Shown here piece by piece: positions 25,991 through 33,682 of a stretch of 64,000 bases of DNA. The position numbers and the translations under genes are program-made. Each line of letters opens with the position of its first letter. Position 1 is the stretch's first letter. Source of the stretch: Rhodococcus sp. HNM0563 (GTDB taxonomy: Bacteria; Actinomycetota; Actinomycetes; Mycobacteriales; Mycobacteriaceae); the NCBI RefSeq assembly GCF_012726195.1, contig NZ_JAASAF010000008.1, positions 125,147 to 189,146 of the forward strand, given 5' to 3'. The notes beneath the pieces were generated by a model. It searched no databases, was not told where the DNA came from, and saw only the letters and a program-made list of their open reading frames with translations.

Positions 25991-26494
25991 CTACTCGAGC
26001 GGATCGATCGGACTGTCGGTGATCAGTGCGGTCAGGATCATCGGGGCGTCGCCGTCGCATTGATTGAGCGACACCGCGACCCAACGGGAATCCGATTCGG
26101 TGACCGGACCCCAGACCGCCAGATCACCTAGGCAATCCTTGGCGACGAGTGTGCGGAAGGGTTCAGTGGTGGGCGGCTGCCATAATGCGGGCCCCATCGT
26201 CACCGTGCGGTGAGGCCCCCAGCGGCGGGTCAACTCCGCAATCAACGACGTGAGATGGCCTTCCGCTGCCTCCTCCGCGACGTTCCATTCCGGTGCGTAT
26301 ACGCCGACGAAGTCGTTGCTCTCCCAGAGCGGGAACAGCTGGAAACCGGCACCCCGGGTGATCGTCCATTCGCCGGTGTTCGGTTCTCCCTCATCGGTGG
26401 TGGGCCCGGAGGTGGGGAGTGGAACAGCGAGTGCGGCTGCGATGTCCGACACGGCGCGATCCGCATCGAACTCGTCACCCGATCGGGCCGTCAT
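25991..26494 (-). CDS. Hypothetical protein
   Basis: The product is 167 aa from MTARSGDEFD. The frame opens 42 codons earlier, but those residues are Arg-rich and unconvincing. The sequence has a WGPHRTVTMGPALWQPPTTEPF centre and alternating short strands and turns, with no signal peptide or membrane segment. I recognise no family. It shares the strand with the HTH gene upstream and the SIMPL gene downstream (55 bp gap). Confidence 0.6.
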   Translation of the reverse strand: MTARSGDEFDADRAVSDIAAALAVPLPTSGPTTDEGEPNTGEWTITRGAGFQLFPLWESNDFVGVYAPEWNVAEEAAEGHLTSLIAELTRRWGPHRTVTMGPALWQPPTTEPFRTLVAKDCLGDLAVWGPVTESDSRWVAVSLNQCDGDAPMILTALITDSPIDPLE

Positions 26495-26624
26495 CGTGTG
26501 TGCCTGTTCATCCGCGCGTCTCTCATGTCGGCCAGAGTGCCAGCGGGGTCCGACAATTGCGACGTACTCATGTGCTGCCGCATCTGGCGGGATCGCGGAT
26601 CTCGGGCACGACGCCGACACGTAA

Positions 26625-27161
26625 TCAGGATTCCATCGGAGGGGTGGGGATCAACGTGGTTCCGAAGGTGATGCGGATGGCGTTGTCCTTCTCGGTCCGG
26701 TAGGAGGCGAGTACTTCGTTGAATTTCGCCTGGATTTCGGCGAGGTCGTCGGTGTCGACGTAGAGCGGTGTCGCGCCGAATCCGAGGTAGTTCCTGAGGG
26801 TTCGATCGCCGCTGTCGATGAATTTGTCGAACTCTTTGCCGAGCATGCCGAGGAACGAGACGAAGGCGCTGCGTAATTCGGCGTTGCCCACGGCGTCGAG
26901 GTCGTCCTGGCCGACGTGCGCCATGCGCTCGCCGAGCGCGAGCGTGCGTTCGATGGTTCCGCGGACGCGTCGTTCGTCCACGACGGTGACGACCTGTGCG
27001 TCGATCAACGCGGACACGTGGCGGTAGAGCGTGGCCTGGGTGATGTCGGGTAGTTCCTTGCGGAGCTCTGCGGTGGTCAGACTTCGACCACCGAGCTGTT
27101 GGATGATCCGCAACCGTACCGGGTGCAGCACGACGTCGGCTATCGACGGTTCGCCGTCCAT
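26625..27161 (-). CDS. Winged helix-turn-helix regulator (ArsR/HTH_20-like), probably of the divergent ABC exporter
   Basis: The product is 178 aa, starting at an ATG preceded by GGAGGAAAGGG. The first 75 residues are a winged helix: VLHPVRLRIIQQLGGRSLTTAELR, ITQATLYRHVSALIDAQVV and the wing ERRVRGTIERTLAL. The C-terminal ~100 residues are helical and resemble the ligand or dimer domain of exporter-linked regulators. It is divergent from the exporter operon at 27244 and the intervening 82 bp carry a direct repeat, so autoregulation and control of the exporter are likely. Confidence 0.8.
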   Translation of the reverse strand: MDGEPSIADVVLHPVRLRIIQQLGGRSLTTAELRKELPDITQATLYRHVSALIDAQVVTVVDERRVRGTIERTLALGERMAHVGQDDLDAVGNAELRSAFVSFLGMLGKEFDKFIDSGDRTLRNYLGFGATPLYVDTDDLAEIQAKFNEVLASYRTEKDNAIRITFGTTLIPTPPMES

Positions 27162-27178
27162 CTGGCCCTTTCCTCCAT

Positions 27179-27205
27179 TGTTCTCACTCTGATAATGTTC
27201 TCACT
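27179..27205. promoter_or_regulatory. Direct repeat TGTTCTCACT flanking a GATAAT -10-like element
   Basis: TGTTCTCACT occurs at 27179-27188 and again at 27196-27205, 17 bp apart start to start, with GATAAT between at 27191-27196. The element lies between the divergent HTH gene and the exporter operon, so it is a candidate regulator site overlapping a promoter. The strand of the promoter is not decided. Confidence 0.45.
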
Positions 27206-27243
27206 ATCGAGTCCAGGTTACCGCTGACAGAAGGGCCACCGCC

Positions 27244-27609
27244 ATGGCCGACCTATCGCATTCCGAATCTTCCCTGCACCTCGCCTTCACCGGCTGGGAA
27301 GCACTCTTCGTCCGTCGCACCCACTTGTCGCTCCCGAGGTCGTCGATAGTCCGTGTGGAGGTGCTGCCGGGGTGGACCTCCGAAGTGCTCGGCATCCGGA
27401 ACGGTCTCGCAATCTCCGGTTTCCTCAAAGTGGGCACCTTCACGCATCCCCGCGGCACCAAACGGCTCGTCGTCATGAAGCGAGGTGAACCATTGCTGCG
27501 CATAGTGCTTCGTGGCCGCGTGGCCGGCGACGAGTTCGACGAACTACTCGTCAGCAGCCCCTGCTCCGTCGAACTCGCTCGCGGTCTTCAAGGAGCTTCG
27601 GCGTCATGA
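27244..27609 (+). CDS. Small protein of the ABC exporter operon, unknown function
   Basis: The product is 121 aa with AGAAGGG before the ATG. It is made of beta strands (SLHLAFTGWEALFVRRTHLSL, SIVRVEVLPGW, LKVGTFTHPRG) and resembles a PH-like or bacterial PH-domain barrel; there is no signal peptide or membrane helix. Its stop overlaps the start of the ATPase gene (ATGA), so it is co-translated with the exporter. I infer an accessory or sensing role but no function is known to me. Confidence 0.65.
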   Translation: MADLSHSESSLHLAFTGWEALFVRRTHLSLPRSSIVRVEVLPGWTSEVLGIRNGLAISGFLKVGTFTHPRGTKRLVVMKRGEPLLRIVLRGRVAGDEFDELLVSSPCSVELARGLQGASAS

Positions 27610-28319
27610 CCGGCATTGCAGTCGAACACCTGACCAAGAGATTCGGCATGGTCGATGCTGTTGTCGACACGAGCTTCACCGCCGAGCCTGGACGAGTGAC
27701 CGGATTCCTCGGCCCCAACGGAGCAGGCAAATCCACCACCTTGCGGATGCTCCTCGGCCTGATCCGACCCGATGCGGGCACCGCCCGGTTCGGCGGGGTC
27801 CCGTACGTGGACCTCCCGTTTCCTACCGGCACTGTCGGTGCTGTGCTCGACATCGCCTCTGCGCACCCCGCGACCACTGCCCGCGCCCACCTGCGCACCT
27901 ATTGCGCACTCGGGGGTCATCCGGTGCGGCGAGTCGGCGAGGTGATCGACTCGGTCGAACTCGACCGGTTCGCCGACCGCCGCGTCGGCACCTACTCGAC
28001 GGGAATGCGACAGCGGCTCGCGCTGGCCACCGCACTTCTGGGCGATCCCGAGGTCCTGGTCCTCGATGAACCGTCCAACGGTCTCGACCCCTCGGGCATC
28101 GTATGGTTGCGCACATTCCTTCGTGAGTTCGCAGCAGGCGGTGGCACCGTGCTGATCTCGAGCCACGCGCTGTCCGAACTGCAGAACACCATCGACGACG
28201 TAGTGCTCATCGATCGTGGGCACATCGCGTGGACGGGCGAACTCTCCGAACTCGTGGCCACAGGGGACACGCTCGAAGAGGCCTTCCTTTCCCTCACCGA
28301 GAGGGCGGTTGTGAAATGA
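27606..28319 (+). CDS. ABC transporter ATP-binding protein
   Basis: The product is 237 aa. Walker A is GPNGAGKSTT, the signature is YSTGMRQRLALA, Walker B VLVLDEPSNGLDP, and the H-loop SSHALSEL. The form is that of export ATPases of the CcmA/DrrA type, which energise lipid, peptide or drug export. Both ends overlap neighbours by ATGA, coupling translation with the 121-aa protein and the permease. Confidence 0.9.
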   Translation: MTGIAVEHLTKRFGMVDAVVDTSFTAEPGRVTGFLGPNGAGKSTTLRMLLGLIRPDAGTARFGGVPYVDLPFPTGTVGAVLDIASAHPATTARAHLRTYCALGGHPVRRVGEVIDSVELDRFADRRVGTYSTGMRQRLALATALLGDPEVLVLDEPSNGLDPSGIVWLRTFLREFAAGGGTVLISSHALSELQNTIDDVVLIDRGHIAWTGELSELVATGDTLEEAFLSLTERAVVK

Positions 28320-29113
28320 CGAACGCGGTCCGCGGTGAGTTCTTCCGGCTGTTCTCCACGCGCTTGCCGTTGTGGGCGTGTGTCGCGGCCGTTCTGTCCG
28401 GTGCCGGACTCACCGGTGTGCTCGGCGTGGTGGGTCCGGAGAACGCGTCGCCGCCGATGCCCGGCCTCGATACGCCGGAGGGCGTGGCGATCGCCGTGGG
28501 CTTCACCGGTCTGTTGCTGTTCGTGCCCGCACTGTTCGGAACGATTGCGGTCACAGGCGAGTACCGCCACAAGACCATCGGCACCACTTTCCTGGCGGTT
28601 CCGCGACGAGGGGCGGTCCTCGCCGCAAAACTGTTCGTCTACAGCGTCTTCGGTCTCGCATTCGGGTTCTTGATGTCGTTGTCGTCGGCGCTTGCGCTGT
28701 GGGCGGTCACGGCCTCGAGGGGCATCGACCTCGGCGCCACGACGGGAGGTCTCGCGGCGGTCCTCGCTCGCGTTGCCGTGGCCGCAGCGATCTACACATT
28801 GCTGGGTGTGGGGATCGGCGCGCTCGTGCGCAGCCAACTCGTCGCGGTCGGGATCGTGCTCGGGTACTTCTATTTCCTCGAGCCGGTGCTCATGATCCTG
28901 CCTGGTCTGAACACGCTGTATCCGTTCATGCCGGGAGGGGCGACATCGGCGTTGACGAACTTCACGTTCCTGAGCGACACCATGGCGGGGGAGATGTCGT
29001 CGGGGGCGGCGGCCTTGCTCACTCCCGCGCTCGGTGCACTCGTGTTGCTGATGTATGCGGCAGTGGCATCGGCGGCGGCTGTGGTGGTTCCGCTGCGGCG
29101 TGATCTGGCGTGA
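28316..29113 (+). CDS. ABC transporter permease (ABC-2 type)
   Basis: The product is 265 aa with about six membrane segments (near 20-40, 60-80, 105-130, 140-165, 175-200 and 235-260). The ABC-2 pattern (GTIAVTGEYRHKTIGTTFLAVPRRG) is the usual cytoplasmic coupling segment. The ATG overlaps the stop of the ATPase gene. With one ATPase and one permease per operon the exporter is probably a homodimer of both. Substrate unknown. Confidence 0.86.
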   Translation: MTNAVRGEFFRLFSTRLPLWACVAAVLSGAGLTGVLGVVGPENASPPMPGLDTPEGVAIAVGFTGLLLFVPALFGTIAVTGEYRHKTIGTTFLAVPRRGAVLAAKLFVYSVFGLAFGFLMSLSSALALWAVTASRGIDLGATTGGLAAVLARVAVAAAIYTLLGVGIGALVRSQLVAVGIVLGYFYFLEPVLMILPGLNTLYPFMPGGATSALTNFTFLSDTMAGEMSSGAAALLTPALGALVLLMYAAVASAAAVVVPLRRDLA

Positions 29114-29288
29114 CCGTCGCACGTGGCTCAGGTCACGGGCATGTAGTTCGAACGATGGATACCGTTAGTCTTGCGAATGGTACAACGTACATGCAGTCGG
29201 TTACATCGGCCGACCTTGCGCGGTCGCGTGCCGCGACGAGCTCGACGGCTTGCGTGTGCAGGCCGGTGATCGAAGGACCTTGTGAACA

Positions 29289-29711
29289 ATGGGCAAGACC
29301 TCGAACTCTGCGATGCCGAAGATTGCAGCAGCTGTTGTTGTGATCGCCATCGTCGTTGTCGGGATCATCCTTCTCTCGCCGCGGGGCGAGGACGACGGCG
29401 ACATGGCCACGACTTCGTCCTCGGCTCCTGTCGCGGGTCTGGAAGGTTTGGAAAGTGTGCCGCAGAATGCGACTTCGTGCCCCCGCGCGTTCGACAGCCC
29501 TGAGGTGACCAGCGCCGCGATCGCAGACCCGGCCATGTCCTGTGAGTTCGCCGAAGCGGTGCGTCGCTCCTACCTGGACCAGCCGTTGCGATACGGGCTG
29601 GTGACAGTCGAGGCGCGCGAGCCGGCCACCGGGCAGAACCAGACCATGAAGTGCTCGGGAAGCCCTGTGGTCACCTGTGTCGGCGGTGACGTCGTCGTAT
29701 ACCTGAACTGA
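29289..29711 (+). CDS. Membrane-anchored extracytoplasmic protein, unknown function
   Basis: The product is 140 aa with GAAGGA before the ATG. After a short basic N-terminus comes one membrane segment (KIAAAVVVIAIVVVGIILL), an acidic Ser/Thr linker and a ~80-residue domain with four cysteines (SCPRAF, SCEFAEA, KCSGSP, TCVGGD) that can form two disulphides. This suggests an exported, membrane-tethered domain. No family is recognised; similar small anchored proteins are common in mycolata. It is monocistronic. Confidence 0.65.
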   Translation: MGKTSNSAMPKIAAAVVVIAIVVVGIILLSPRGEDDGDMATTSSSAPVAGLEGLESVPQNATSCPRAFDSPEVTSAAIADPAMSCEFAEAVRRSYLDQPLRYGLVTVEAREPATGQNQTMKCSGSPVVTCVGGDVVVYLN

Positions 29712-29836
29712 TCCGCGGTGTAGCGGGCACGGCGAGGATCGTCGCGATGATGCGGGTCGATCCCACCTGATTGCGCATGCCGATCGCCGGAACATGCGAT
29801 GGTGGCAGAGCGAGATGATCCCTCGAGGATGTGCAG

Positions 29837-30622
29837 GTGACTTCCGTGCCCATCGACAACGATGTGTACAACCGTGAAGGTGCAGCGTGGTGGGACGAGG
29901 ACAATCCCCTCAACATGCTGCACGGGAGTCTGACATCGGGTCGCTTCGCGTATTTCCTCGAGGTGCTCGAGAAGAGGGTCGGTCGCGAATACACAGGACT
30001 GCGTGCCCTCGACGTCGGGTCGGGTGGTGGGTTCCTTGCCGAAGAGTTCGCGAAGATCGGATTCGGTGTTGTCGGTGTCGACCCGTCGGGGATTTCCCTG
30101 CTCACAGCGGGCAGACACGCGGCCGAGGGAAACCTCGAGATCGACTACCTGCGCGGTAGGGGCGAGATGCTGCCGGTTCGCGATTCCTGGGTAGACGTCG
30201 TGTATTGCTGCGACGTGCTCGAGCATGTCACCGATCTGGACGCGGTGATCGGCGAGGTCTTCCGGGTGCTCGAACCGGGAGGATTGTTCTTGTTCGACAC
30301 CATCAACCGGACTTGGACCAGCCGACTCGTTGCTATCAAGATCATGCAGGAGTGGCGATGGTCCCGGCTCTTCGACACTCCGATCCACGACTGGACGATG
30401 TGCGTGCGGCCGGAGGAACTCGCGGAGGTCATGAGCAGGCACGGACTCCGCGCCGGAGAGATCGTGGGTCTCGGACCACGGTCGAAGAATCCGTTGCGGG
30501 TACTCGACATGGTGCGGGGCGCGCGGGGCCGGCTCCCGTGGGGAGAGGTGAGCAGGCGGCTGGACTTCGGACGAACGAGATTCACCGGTATCTCCTACAT
30601 GGGTTACGCGGTCAAGATGTGA
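29837..30622 (+). CDS. UbiG-like SAM-dependent methyltransferase
   Basis: The product is 261 aa from the GTG seven bases after GAGGA (29825-29829); another GTG two codons earlier sits too close to that site. VYNREGAAWWDEDNPLNML and ALDVGSGGGFLAEEFAKIGF are the UbiG/3-demethylubiquinol O-methyltransferase pattern, with the SAM-binding Gly-rich loop, then VYCCDVLEHVTD and FLFDTINRTW. True UbiG acts in ubiquinone synthesis, which actinobacteria with menaquinone lack, so the substrate here is probably another hydroxylated small molecule. Confidence 0.82.
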   Translation: MTSVPIDNDVYNREGAAWWDEDNPLNMLHGSLTSGRFAYFLEVLEKRVGREYTGLRALDVGSGGGFLAEEFAKIGFGVVGVDPSGISLLTAGRHAAEGNLEIDYLRGRGEMLPVRDSWVDVVYCCDVLEHVTDLDAVIGEVFRVLEPGGLFLFDTINRTWTSRLVAIKIMQEWRWSRLFDTPIHDWTMCVRPEELAEVMSRHGLRAGEIVGLGPRSKNPLRVLDMVRGARGRLPWGEVSRRLDFGRTRFTGISYMGYAVKM

Positions 30623-30682
30623 CACGAGCCCGAGCCCGAACATTGCTCTGATGGATCGGTACCGAGAACTGAGGAGGACCCG

Positions 30683-31561
30683 ATGAGTGAACCGAAACCG
30701 CACACCGTCTCGCCGGAATGGCTGTACGAGCAGCTCGCCGACGAAGACCTGGTCATCGTCGACGCGACCACCCACCTCACGATGCCGCCGGACGGGTCGG
30801 TGCAGATCGAGCCCGGTCTCGCCACGTACCTCGAAGCCCACATCCCGGGTGCGGTGTATGCAGATCTGTTCACCGACTTCTCCGATCATCATGCCGCCCA
30901 GCCGTTCACCGCCGCTCCGTCCGAACGCTTCGCAACGGCTGCCGGTGCCGTCGGAATAGGGGACGGCCGCAGGGTGGTGGTGTACGACCAGTCGAGTGGG
31001 ATCTGGGCTGCCCGTCTCTGGTGGCAGCTGCGGCTCGAGGGGTTCGACGATGTTGCCGTCCTCGACGGTGGGCTACCGGCCTGGACGGCAGCGGGCTACC
31101 CGGTGTCGGACGAGCAGGTCATCCCGCACGCCGCCACTTTCACGTCGCATCGCCGTCCCGAACTGCTGCGTTCCACCGGCGAAGTGCGTGGTGCGCTCGA
31201 CGACCCGCACACACTGATCATCAACGCTCTCGACCCGGCGACCTATCGAGGTGACAGCCCGTCGTACCCCCGCCGCGGGCACATTCCGGGCAGCATCAAC
31301 ATTCCGTTCGGTGATCTCGTCGATCCGTCGACCGGGCGTCTGAAGCAGCCGGCCGAATTGCGGGCGGTGTTCGAGAAGGCGGGTGCGCTCGACCCGGACG
31401 TGCACCCGGTGACATATTGCGGTGGTGGTATCGCCGCGTCGGGTGTTGCACATGCGCTCGCGGTGGCTGGACGTTCCGACGTCGCGGTGTACGACGGATC
31501 GCTCAACGCGTGGACCGCCGATGAGTCGCTGCCATTGGTGGAGGGGCCGGATCCTCGCTGA
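30683..31561 (+). CDS. sseA: Two-domain sulfurtransferase (rhodanese/3-mercaptopyruvate sulfurtransferase, SseA type)
   Basis: The product is 292 aa, with GAGGAGG before the ATG. An inactive N-terminal rhodanese domain (VSPEWLYEQLADEDLVIVDA, HIPGAVYADLF) precedes the active C-terminal one, which holds the persulfide-forming cysteine in TYCGGGIAAS. That loop, CGGGIAA, fits the thiosulfate or mercaptopyruvate sulfurtransferase group; the loop composition does not settle which. The enzyme moves sulfane sulfur to cyanide or thiols in the cytoplasm. It converges on the Lcp gene through the stem at 31570-31635. Confidence 0.87.
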   Translation: MSEPKPHTVSPEWLYEQLADEDLVIVDATTHLTMPPDGSVQIEPGLATYLEAHIPGAVYADLFTDFSDHHAAQPFTAAPSERFATAAGAVGIGDGRRVVVYDQSSGIWAARLWWQLRLEGFDDVAVLDGGLPAWTAAGYPVSDEQVIPHAATFTSHRRPELLRSTGEVRGALDDPHTLIINALDPATYRGDSPSYPRRGHIPGSINIPFGDLVDPSTGRLKQPAELRAVFEKAGALDPDVHPVTYCGGGIAASGVAHALAVAGRSDVAVYDGSLNAWTADESLPLVEGPDPR

Positions 31562-31569
31562 CGCAGGTC

Positions 31570-31635
31570 GGTTCGCGCGCTCGCCGGTCTCCCGCTGCCG
31601 AACAGCACTCGCGGGAGATCGGCGGGCGCGCGACC
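31570..31635. terminator. Long GC-rich stem between the convergent sulfurtransferase and Lcp genes
   Basis: GGTTCGCGCGCTCGCCGGTCTCCCGC (first part 31570-31589, rest to 31595) pairs, with a few mismatches, with 31611-31635 around a 15-base loop. It fills the 79-bp gap between two convergent stops and probably ends transcription from both sides. Confidence 0.6.
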
Positions 31636-31640
31636 AGCCC

Positions 31641-32867
31641 TCAGGGGTAGTTCGGGTTGTTGAACTCCGGAATCTCGATGCTGATCGTCCGCAGCTCGGA
31701 CATGTAGAGCAGCACGAACTGGCGGAGCAGTTCGTCGAAGGTCCAGTACGCCTCCGGGGCCAACGGCAGGGGAAGTAGCCCCTCGCGCACCGCGATGAAT
31801 GGCCCCCATGCCACATTGAGGAGGTTGTCCCACAGCAACTCTCGGGGGATATTCAGCCAGTTGGCGATTTCGTCGCCGAGCGTGAAGCGCGTCAGGGCGC
31901 CCAGGATCGGCCGGCTGAGGAGTGTGAAATCGAGTCCGGCGCCGAGGTCGAGGAGCATGTCCGCGAGTTTGAGGCCTTCGGAGGTGGGTGCCAGCACAGG
32001 GTCGAGCGACGCTTGGGCTTGGGACTCGGCGTCGTCCCAGGTCGCGGGGATGTACTGGTCCTCGATGCCGAGCATGTGGGCACTGATCTGCCAGGAATGG
32101 AGGAACCCCTCGGACTCATTGGCCGGAATCGGCACCTTCCACTGCTTCAACACGCGCATGACGGTCGTGGGGAGGCTGTGCCAGGTGACCATCATGTCGT
32201 GCTGGCTGATCGGAATGTCTTCGGGTGCGGCGCCCTCCCAGTGCGGCGACTGCGGCAGAAGATGACGTACTGCAGCATGCACGAGCCTGGTTTTCACGGC
32301 GGTGACGATCATCTCGCCGTCGTCGAGGTACGCGTTACGGGAGCCGATGTCGTAACCCAGCTTCGCGGTCTTCGAGATGCGGCGCTTCATGTTGGCGCCG
32401 CCCTTCGAGTAGTACACGGCGCGAGCCTCTTTCGGGATCACCGTGCTCATCATGCCGCTCGCGAAGCCGTACAGGACGCCGAGATAGAGGCCGCGCTTCT
32501 CGTTGAAACGCACCGCGGTCTCGAGCTTGCCGCGGTCTGCCCACTCCGGCAGTTGGCGTGCCCGCTCCATGAAGTCCTTCAGGTCGGCGGGAAGTCCGTC
32601 GGGCAGGGGCTGTCCGTTCTTCGTCCATGTGCGGAGGAGTTGATTGACCCTGGGTACGTCGCCTCGGTCGAGTAGCGATGCGACCAGCGGGTCGGCTTCG
32701 GTGTCCCAGACGGTTCGCGGATCTGCGCCGCTACCGGTGCCCGGGATCGAGCCCGCCGGCGACCACCGCCAGGGTTGTGCGTTGGCGGGCGTCGCGAGCG
32801 CGATTGCGCTGAGAGCGCTCAGAGCCCCGCCGGCCGCCAGAATCTTTCGCCTACTGAGATCGGTCAT
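31641..32867 (-). CDS. lcp: Latex-clearing-protein-type rubber oxygenase (DUF2236), Tat-exported b-haem dioxygenase
   Basis: The product is 408 aa, close to the 407 aa of Streptomyces LcpK30. A Tat signal (SRRKIL at 5-10, cleavage after ANA at 30) implies export with haem inserted. The residues required in LcpK30 recur with the same spacing, one number lower: E147 (catalytic base), R163, K166 (closed-form distal ligand), T167, R194 and H197 (proximal haem ligand); T228 and H230 follow in VTWH. Lcp cleaves cis-1,4-polyisoprene to oligo-isoprenoid keto-aldehydes using O2. GGGGGTAG precedes the ATG. The divergent TetR gene and the inverted repeat between them suggest local repression. Confidence 0.88.
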   Translation of the reverse strand: MTDLSRRKILAAGGALSALSAIALATPANAQPWRWSPAGSIPGTGSGADPRTVWDTEADPLVASLLDRGDVPRVNQLLRTWTKNGQPLPDGLPADLKDFMERARQLPEWADRGKLETAVRFNEKRGLYLGVLYGFASGMMSTVIPKEARAVYYSKGGANMKRRISKTAKLGYDIGSRNAYLDDGEMIVTAVKTRLVHAAVRHLLPQSPHWEGAAPEDIPISQHDMMVTWHSLPTTVMRVLKQWKVPIPANESEGFLHSWQISAHMLGIEDQYIPATWDDAESQAQASLDPVLAPTSEGLKLADMLLDLGAGLDFTLLSRPILGALTRFTLGDEIANWLNIPRELLWDNLLNVAWGPFIAVREGLLPLPLAPEAYWTFDELLRQFVLLYMSELRTISIEIPEFNNPNYP

Positions 32868-32903
32868 GCCATCTACCCCCGATGAGATGCAGAGAGAAAC
32901 AGG

Positions 32904-32938
32904 GTTACAAAATCCGTTACTGCGTATCATTTTGTAAC
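32904..32938. promoter_or_regulatory. 10-bp perfect inverted repeat, candidate TetR operator between lcp and lcpR
   Basis: GTTACAAAAT (32904-32913) and ATTTTGTAAC (32929-32938) are exact inverted copies, 15 bases apart. The site lies 37 bp from the lcp start and 84 bp from the TetR start, in the only gap they share. Dyads of this type are bound by TetR-family dimers, so it is the obvious operator for the neighbouring regulator. Confidence 0.75.
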
Positions 32939-33021
32939 ACGGTGTGACGACGTACGTGTGCAGTTTTGCCGAAATTGCCGCACGGAACGGCGTGTAGCCT
33001 CGGATTCCCCAGGAGGTGATC

Positions 33022-33681
33022 GTGGATTCTCAACCACAAGCCCGAACAGCGGCTTCGGAATCTCTACTCGAGCGCGCTTTGCTCGAAGCTGTCGAGAATG
33101 CCGATGAGGCCGACACCGTGCGCACGCGTCTGCTGGACGCAGCCCACGAACAGTTCTGCCGTTCCGGAATCCAGCGCTCGTCGATGGAGGAGGTCGCCAG
33201 GCGGGCGAACCTGTCGCGGGTCACGCTCTACCGAAGATTCGAGACGAAGGATGCGCTCGTCGAGCAGGTACTGCTGCGCGAATTTCGTCGATATTTCGAT
33301 CGGTTCCTCGTCGATATCAGATCCGCACGCACCGTCGCCGATCGTATCGTTCTCGGATTCGTGAGCTCGCTGACCGCAATCCGTACCAACTCGTTGATCG
33401 GTGGTCTTCTCGACGCCGAACCGACACTCCTCGCAGGATTGCTCGTCGATGACGGTCGGATGCTCGCCATCGCACGGCAGTTCGTCGCGGGGCAGCTTCG
33501 CCGCGAACAGCAGGCAGACACCATCTCGCGCGAGATGGACATCGATCTCACCGCGGAGATGATGGTGCGGATCGCAGCGTCGTTCCTCATGGCCCCGACC
33601 GATCTGGTCGACCTCGACGATCAGGATCAGCTTTCGGTGATCGCCCGGCAATTCATCGTGCCGATGGTGGTGTCCTCGTAG
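33022..33681 (+). CDS. lcpR: TetR-family regulator, probable repressor of lcp
   Basis: The product is 219 aa, from the GTG five bases after AGGAGG (33011-33016). The helix-turn-helix is RSSMEEVARRANLSRVTLYR, with FETKDALVEQV following. The ligand domain is uncharacterised. In rubber-degrading Gordonia a TetR-type LcpR adjoins lcp; the same layout and the dyad in the gap support that role here. It converges on the FAD monooxygenase gene with a single base between stops. Confidence 0.8.
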   Translation: MDSQPQARTAASESLLERALLEAVENADEADTVRTRLLDAAHEQFCRSGIQRSSMEEVARRANLSRVTLYRRFETKDALVEQVLLREFRRYFDRFLVDIRSARTVADRIVLGFVSSLTAIRTNSLIGGLLDAEPTLLAGLLVDDGRMLAIARQFVAGQLRREQQADTISREMDIDLTAEMMVRIAASFLMAPTDLVDLDDQDQLSVIARQFIVPMVVSS

Positions 33682-33682
33682 T

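Noticed and set aside
29570-30892. A 440-codon minus-strand frame opposite the methyltransferase
   Set aside because: It is antisense to the methyltransferase and sulfurtransferase, with no family match.
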